64,000 nt of DNA from Vagococcus sp. CY52-2 (GTDB lineage Bacteria; Bacillota; Bacilli; Lactobacillales; Vagococcaceae): positions 620,001 to 684,000 of the forward strand of contig NZ_CP093384.1 in the NCBI RefSeq assembly GCF_022655055.1. The letters are read 5' to 3'. A program made the translations under genes and the position numbers. Shown here piece by piece: positions 59,110 through 64,000 of the stretch (positions within the stretch are counted from its first letter, which is position 1; the number at the start of each line of letters is the position of its first letter). Under the pieces are notes generated by a model. It made no database searches and was not told the origin of the DNA. It saw only the letters and a list, made by a program, of their open reading frames with translations.

Positions 59110-60057
59110 ATGGGTAATCAACAAAGTAGACGTAAAAAAAATGTTAAAAAGAAGTCAAGTAAATTAAAAAAATCCATAATAGTATTGGTGACAATTTTGT
59201 TATTAGTTATAGTAGGATCAGGAATTTTATTGGCCAAAACCTATTTTGATATAAAAGGCGTGGCGAATAAGGTAAGCGAACCAGTTGAAGGAAGATCCGA
59301 TGATAAAAATATTCAAGAGGGAGAGCCTTTTTCTGTTTTATTATTAGGACTAGATACTGGTGATTTTGGACGAAATGATGTGGGACGTTCAGATACGATG
59401 CTTGTCGCAACAGTAAATCCTAAAGAAAAGAAAACAACTTTAATTAGTATTCCACGAGATACACGGGCTGAAATTGTTGGACATAATTCAGTAGAAAAAA
59501 TAGCTCATGCTTATGCTTATGGACAAGCTAAAATGGCGATGGATACTGTCGACCATTTATTAGATATGCACTTAAATCATTATGTTTGGATTAACATGAT
59601 GGGATTTGAAGAATTGGTCAATGCAGTTGATGGAGTAGAGGTAACAAACAAATTTGAATTTGAACAAGATGGTATGACCTTTAAAAAAGGACCAATCAAA
59701 TTAAATGGTAAAGAAGCACTCGCTTATACACGGATGAGATATGAGGATCCAAATGGAGATTATGGTAGACAAGTGCGACAACAACAGGTTATTGAAGCTA
59801 TTGCTGACAAGGCATTAGGTTTTACAGGTGTAAAACGTTATAAGGAAATATTAACGGCAATAGAAAATAATATGAAAACAGATTTAGAACCGGATGAAAT
59901 GTTTGAGATTGCGATGACATATCGTGATAGTTTTAAACACATCGAAAGTGATACCTTGCAAGGTGAGGGAGTGATGATTGATGGGATTTCTTATCAGGAA
60001 ATTCCTGAAACAGAACTGGCTCGTGTACAAAATTTAATTAAATCACAATTACAATAA
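59110..60057 (+). CDS. LytR-CpsA-Psr (LCP) wall-polymer ligase
   Basis: A 315-residue membrane-anchored protein. A basic cytoplasmic start (RRKKNVKKKSSKLKK) leads into one helix (about 24-44). The LCP domain follows with SVLLLGLDTGD, GRSDTMLVATVNP, LISIPRDTR (catalytic Arg pair) and YVWINMMGFEELVNAVDGVEV. It transfers teichoic acid or capsule chains to peptidoglycan. ATG 59110 lies 7 nt after AGGAG; a GTG one codon earlier is less likely. Confidence 0.92.
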   Translation: MGNQQSRRKKNVKKKSSKLKKSIIVLVTILLLVIVGSGILLAKTYFDIKGVANKVSEPVEGRSDDKNIQEGEPFSVLLLGLDTGDFGRNDVGRSDTMLVATVNPKEKKTTLISIPRDTRAEIVGHNSVEKIAHAYAYGQAKMAMDTVDHLLDMHLNHYVWINMMGFEELVNAVDGVEVTNKFEFEQDGMTFKKGPIKLNGKEALAYTRMRYEDPNGDYGRQVRQQQVIEAIADKALGFTGVKRYKEILTAIENNMKTDLEPDEMFEIAMTYRDSFKHIESDTLQGEGVMIDGISYQEIPETELARVQNLIKSQLQ

Positions 60058-60058
60058 T

Positions 60059-60098
60059 AAAAAAGAGTTAGCCGCTTAAAAGTGGTCAACTCTTTTTT
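60059..60098. terminator. Bidirectional terminator between the LCP gene and pepC
   Basis: An 11-bp outer stem (60059-60069 with 60088-60098) with a further inner stem, A-run and T-run ends. Confidence 0.8.
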
Positions 60099-60103
60099 CT
60101 ATT

Positions 60104-61438
60104 TTATGCAAGAGCTCCCATTGGATCCCAAGGAGCTAAAACAGTGACATCATCTTTTTCAATGACTTCTTTTAAGTCATCAGAAAGGTATTTTTTGTTT
60201 ACAACGACTTGATAAGTGTATTCACTCATCCAATCATCACTCATGACAAAATAACCTTTTGTTCCAACTTTATCCCCCCAACTATTTTCAACTTTCCATT
60301 TAGTTGGTTTATCATTGATTAAGTTTACGCCTGTTAAGACCATTGCGTGAGTCATTAAACTTTCACCATAATCTAAACGTTCTGCTTTACTCATATCATA
60401 ATTAATATCTAATGTATCTTGTACACTATAAATATCAGTTGCCATAATACCAGTATCTCTTGTTGACGATTGGCCAACATCACAACCAAACCAAACACTT
60501 TCGCCATCTTTTAATTGCGCGATAGCTAAGTTTTTGAATGTTTCAATATCAACGTTTAAGTGACGAACTTCTTTACCACCAACGACGTTTCCTAACATAT
60601 CAACTGTATAAACTTGATTGTAAGGTTTGTCTTTTGTTGGGGCATTGATAATGCTGACATAATCATTTAAATCAGTTCCAATATATTTATCATAGAAAGA
60701 AGTAGGAGTTAGCCCTTGTTCTAAGTGATAGTTACCATCATTATCATAGTAAGAATAATCAAATTCAGTTGGTGGTGTACCTAGAGAGGTACTTAATAAA
60801 TTATAGATTTCTTGTAGTAACTCAATTTTACGAGTTTCAACTTCTGATTCAGAGGCGCCATTAGCAATTAATGTTCTTAATGTTAAGGCATCTTTTCTTA
60901 ATTTTTTATTTAAGTAAGTATTTAACTCACGACTGCTTGAACTACTTTTTGTTTCAGGCATGATTGTTTTTGGCACAATCCCATATTTTTGGATAATCGC
61001 TACTAACATATCCCATTGGCCACCATCTTGTTGAGGGGTTGCTAGTAAAAATGCTACTTCACGACTTGTTAATTCTTGGTTGCTTGTTTTGATAATATTT
61101 TCATAGAAGTAATTTGCTTTTTCAAATTTATCCCAGAAAAACGTATAGTTTTGAGATAATTCGAAGTCTTTGATGTGATGATTGTTTAAGACATCATGTC
61201 TGAATGTATTAAGGGCTGCAAACATCCAACAACGACCACTTTGTTTTTGATTTGTCACGTTTCCTGTATCTAAGTCGATAGAGAAAACGGGATTGTTTTC
61301 AACAACTGCTTTTTGATTTTCTGATGAGGCTAAAATACCATTTTTCATCACTGCACGTTGGCTTAATAAATGCTCACGATTAGCCACGTATTTTTGCTCC
61401 ATATGTTTGATTTGTTCATTTGAAATAGATTTAACCAT
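60104..61438 (-). CDS. pepC: Aminopeptidase C (C1-family bleomycin-hydrolase type)
   Basis: A cytoplasmic cysteine aminopeptidase of 444 residues that forms hexameric barrels. The triad is C70 in KQSGRCWMFAALN, His in LMTHAMVLTGV and Asn in KVENSWGDKVG. The end APWDPMGALA blocks the active site as in the family. It supplies amino acids from peptides. It is monocistronic and divergent from uvrB. Confidence 0.94.
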   Translation of the reverse strand: MVKSISNEQIKHMEQKYVANREHLLSQRAVMKNGILASSENQKAVVENNPVFSIDLDTGNVTNQKQSGRCWMFAALNTFRHDVLNNHHIKDFELSQNYTFFWDKFEKANYFYENIIKTSNQELTSREVAFLLATPQQDGGQWDMLVAIIQKYGIVPKTIMPETKSSSSSRELNTYLNKKLRKDALTLRTLIANGASESEVETRKIELLQEIYNLLSTSLGTPPTEFDYSYYDNDGNYHLEQGLTPTSFYDKYIGTDLNDYVSIINAPTKDKPYNQVYTVDMLGNVVGGKEVRHLNVDIETFKNLAIAQLKDGESVWFGCDVGQSSTRDTGIMATDIYSVQDTLDINYDMSKAERLDYGESLMTHAMVLTGVNLINDKPTKWKVENSWGDKVGTKGYFVMSDDWMSEYTYQVVVNKKYLSDDLKEVIEKDDVTVLAPWDPMGALA

Positions 61439-61529
61439 GTAACCACACCTTTCTTTTGTTTCTATTCTACTCCAACATTCTTTAAAATAACACTAAATCG
61501 ATTATTTTTTTATAAAGCGAACTGTTTTG

Positions 61530-61543
61530 CGAAAGTATGTTCG
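61530..61543 (+). promoter_or_regulatory. SOS box-like site (LexA/DinR) in front of uvrBA
   Basis: CGAAAGTATGTTCG differs from the Gram-positive consensus CGAAC-N4-GTTCG at one position. It lies 46 bp before the uvrB start and just upstream of a TATGAT -10-like hexamer (61545-61550), where repressor would block transcription. Confidence 0.75.
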
Positions 61544-61588
61544 GTATGATAAAATTGAGGAAATAAGTAAATCTAAAGGAGTTTCAGC

Positions 61589-63589
61589 ATGATTGATAGA
61601 CAAACAAACAATACCTTTGATTTAGTGTCAAAATATGAACCGGCTGGGGATCAACCGGAAGCGATTAAGCAATTAGTAAAGAATATAGAAAATAATGAAA
61701 AAGCTCAAATATTAATGGGGGTAACAGGATCTGGTAAAACGTTCACCATGTCTAATGTAATACAGCAAGTTAATAAACCTACCCTGATTATTGCACACAA
61801 CAAAACACTTGCTGGACAACTATACAGTGAGTTTAAAGAGTTTTTTCCAAATAATGCAGTGGAGTATTTTGTGAGCTATTATGATTACTACCAACCAGAA
61901 GCCTATGTTCCTTCAAGTGATACATATATTGAAAAAGACTCGAGTGTCAATGATGAGATAGATAAATTACGCCATTCAGCGACTAGTTCCCTATTAGAGC
62001 GAAATGACGTGATTGTTGTGGCATCTGTGTCTTGTATTTATGGCTTAGGTGATCCTAGAGAATATCAAAATCAAGTTTTGTCATTACGTGAAGGGATGGA
62101 AATGGAACGGGATCAACTTCTTAGACATTTAGTTGATATTCAGTTTGAACGAAATGACATTGACTTTCAGCGTGGACGTTTCCGTGTACGCGGTGATGTT
62201 GTGGAAATATTTCTAGCGTCAAAAGATGACTTTGCTTTAAGAATTGAATTTTTTGGTGATGAGATTGACCGCATTAGAGAGTTTAATGCCTTAACAGGTG
62301 AAATTATTGGAGATAGAGAGCATGTGGCGATTTTCCCCGCGACTCACTTTGTGACGAATGAAGAGCATTTAGAAGAAGCCATCGCTAAAATTCAAAAAGA
62401 ATTAGATTGGCGCTTAAAAGAACTTAGAAGTGAAGAAAAATTATTAGAAGCCCAACGATTAGAACAGCGAACTAATTATGATATTGAAATGATGCGTGAG
62501 ATGGGGTATTGCTCAGGGATTGAAAATTACTCTCGGCATATGGATGGAAGACGAGAAGGAGAAGCACCTTACACTTTACTCGATTTTTTTCCTGATGATT
62601 TTTTGATAATGGTAGATGAATCCCATGTTACGATGCCTCAAATTAGGGGCATGTATAATGGGGACAGAGCAAGAAAACAAATGTTAGTGGATTATGGTTT
62701 CAGATTACCTAGTGCGTTAGATAACCGACCACTTAGATTGGAAGAATTTGAAGAAAAAGTGGACCAAATTATGTATGTGTCTGCTACTCCTGGACCGTAT
62801 GAAATGGAACAAACAGATGACATTGTGGAACAAATTATTAGACCAACTGGCTTACTTGATCCAGTAATTGAAGTAAGACCAATCATGGGGCAAATTGATG
62901 ATTTAGTCGGTGAAATATATGAACATGTTGAACGAAATGAGCGTGTCTTTATTACGACGTTAACGAAAAAAATGTCAGAGGACTTAACGGATTACTTTAA
63001 AGAATTAGGAATTAAAGTAAAATATTTACATAGTGACATAAAAACACTTGAGAGAACAGAAATTATTCGCGATTTACGATTAGGTGAGTTTGATGTTTTA
63101 ATAGGGATTAACTTATTGCGTGAGGGATTAGATGTTCCTGAAGTGTCACTTGTTGCCATACTTGATGCTGATAAAGAAGGGTTCTTACGTAGTGAACGCT
63201 CACTTATCCAAACCATCGGACGAGCGGCAAGAAACGCCGACGGTAAAGTTATTATGTATGCTGATAAGATTACTGACTCAATGGAGCGAGCGATGTCAGA
63301 AACAAGTCGTCGTCGGACTATTCAGGAAGAATATAATGCCGAACATGGTATTGTACCGAAAACAATTAAGAAAGATATTCGTGATTTGATTCGCATTACA
63401 AAAGAAAGCGAAGATGAATCAGCTGATTCAGTGTCTATTAAAGAACAATACAATGCAATGGATAGAGATGGAAAAGAAGCTGTTTTACTTGATATTGAGT
63501 TACAAATGAAAGATGCTGCCAAGGCACTTGATTTTGAAAAAGCTGCCACATTGAGAGATACGTTGCTAGAACTAAAAGCAAGTAAATAG
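61589..63589 (+). CDS. uvrB: Excinuclease ABC subunit B
   Basis: A DNA repair helicase-like subunit of 666 residues. Walker A GVTGSGKT lies at 44-51, the DNA-gripping beta-hairpin [20 protein letters not shown] is intact, and motifs include [10 protein letters not shown] and [11 protein letters not shown]-terminal UVR domain ([19 protein letters not shown]) binds UvrC. It is cotranscribed with uvrA (12-nt gap). An SOS-box-like site precedes it. Confidence 0.97.
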   Translation: MIDRQTNNTFDLVSKYEPAGDQPEAIKQLVKNIENNEKAQILMGVTGSGKTFTMSNVIQQVNKPTLIIAHNKTLAGQLYSEFKEFFPNNAVEYFVSYYDYYQPEAYVPSSDTYIEKDSSVNDEIDKLRHSATSSLLERNDVIVVASVSCIYGLGDPREYQNQVLSLREGMEMERDQLLRHLVDIQFERNDIDFQRGRFRVRGDVVEIFLASKDDFALRIEFFGDEIDRIREFNALTGEIIGDREHVAIFPATHFVTNEEHLEEAIAKIQKELDWRLKELRSEEKLLEAQRLEQRTNYDIEMMREMGYCSGIENYSRHMDGRREGEAPYTLLDFFPDDFLIMVDESHVTMPQIRGMYNGDRARKQMLVDYGFRLPSALDNRPLRLEEFEEKVDQIMYVSATPGPYEMEQTDDIVEQIIRPTGLLDPVIEVRPIMGQIDDLVGEIYEHVERNERVFITTLTKKMSEDLTDYFKELGIKVKYLHSDIKTLERTEIIRDLRLGEFDVLIGINLLREGLDVPEVSLVAILDADKEGFLRSERSLIQTIGRAARNADGKVIMYADKITDSMERAMSETSRRRTIQEEYNAEHGIVPKTIKKDIRDLIRITKESEDESADSVSIKEQYNAMDRDGKEAVLLDIELQMKDAAKALDFEKAATLRDTLLELKASK

Positions 63590-63601
63590 GAGATAAGGTA
63601 T

Positions 63602-64000
63602 ATGGCAAATGATAAAATAGTGATTCGTGGTGCAAGAGCACATAATTTAAAAAATATAGATGTAACTATTCCAAGAGATAAACTCGTCGTGATTACAGGA
63701 CTTTCTGGTTCAGGAAAAAGTTCCTTAGCATTTGATACGTTATACGCTGAAGGGCAACGTCGTTATGTCGAAAGTTTGTCGTCATACGCACGACAATTTT
63801 TAGGGCAAATGGATAAGCCAGATGTTGATAGTATTGATGGGTTGAGTCCAGCCATTTCAATTGACCAAAAGACAACCAGTAAAAATCCTCGTTCAACAGT
63901 TGGGACCGTCACGGAGATAAATGACTATTTAAGGCTATTATTCGCTCGAGTAGGTGAGCCTATTTGTCCAAATGATGGTACGAAAATTAGTAGTCAGTCT
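63602..64000 (+). CDS. uvrA: Excinuclease ABC subunit A, N-terminal part
   Basis: The first 133 codons are visible; the gene runs past the window end. It starts [20 protein letters not shown] with Walker A GLSGSGKS (33-40), then [20 protein letters not shown], all typical of UvrA. The next block reads [11 protein letters not shown]. It recognises damaged DNA and loads UvrB. AGGAG lies upstream of the ATG. Confidence 0.96.
   Translation, partial: MANDKIVIRGARAHNLKNIDVTIPRDKLVVITGLSGSGKSSLAFDTLYAEGQRRYVESLSSYARQFLGQMDKPDVDSIDGLSPAISIDQKTTSKNPRSTVGTVTEINDYLRLLFARVGEPICPNDGTKISSQS

Overview
The window looks like a chromosomal segment of a low-GC Gram-positive coccus of the Enterococcaceae. The 16S rRNA text, an EbsA-like protein, an mpt-type mannose PTS with DUF956, MurT/GatD and the dinG-ypmB-aminotransferase-asnS order all fit that family. 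Vagococcus is my best guess, but I could not run a 16S comparison.

Layout. 1-16 kb is housekeeping: a serine-hydrolase tail, manA, ald, the gatD/murT lipid II amidation pair, a KtrB-type K+ transporter, cardiolipin synthase, an RNase H-like protein, EbsA, a cold-shock protein, lspA, perR, telA/xpaC, nudF-(MacP-like)-mtnN-pncA, and a YeiH-type exporter divergent from a LysR regulator. 16-26 kb is an acid-stress locus. A glutamate/GABA antiporter gene, a YhgE/Pip membrane protein gene and a glutamate decarboxylase gene lie in one run. They are bracketed by two paralogous Mga/AtxA-like regulators, with a DUF5067 lipoprotein and a small coiled-coil protein in between. A lipoprotein flavin reductase follows (26-27.6 kb). 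27.8-34.5 kb holds a LevR/MptR sigma-54 activator and the mannose-PTS genes it should control (IIB, IIAB, IIC, IID, DUF956). A clear -24/-12 promoter and a cluster of four heptamers lie in front of the PTS genes.

34.7-37.5 kb is a gene graveyard. It holds an in-frame OppA-OppD-OppF deletion chimera with two nonsense codons, a frameshifted D-2-hydroxyacid dehydrogenase, and a LysR remnant with two stops. Next comes a serine-recombinase-like protein that has lost its catalytic arginines but kept its HTH, then fetAB, udk, a cyclophilin, an S1-domain protein and an unknown gene.

42.2-47.7 kb is a complete rRNA operon (P1, P2, 16S, tRNA-Ala, 23S, 5S, two identical tRNA-Asn). 48-64 kb is again core: a glyoxalase, an unknown membrane protein, dinG-ypmB-aspartate aminotransferase-asnS, copZ, feoAB, a MalY-type C-S lyase, an LCP wall ligase, pepC, and uvrB-uvrA (uvrA cut by the window end) behind an SOS-box-like site.

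The best candidates for something undescribed are the catalytically dead recombinase-like regulator, the Pip protein inside the gad run with its paired Mga-like regulators, and the heptamer array in front of the sigma-54 promoter. I found no CRISPR array, prophage or intact insertion sequence.
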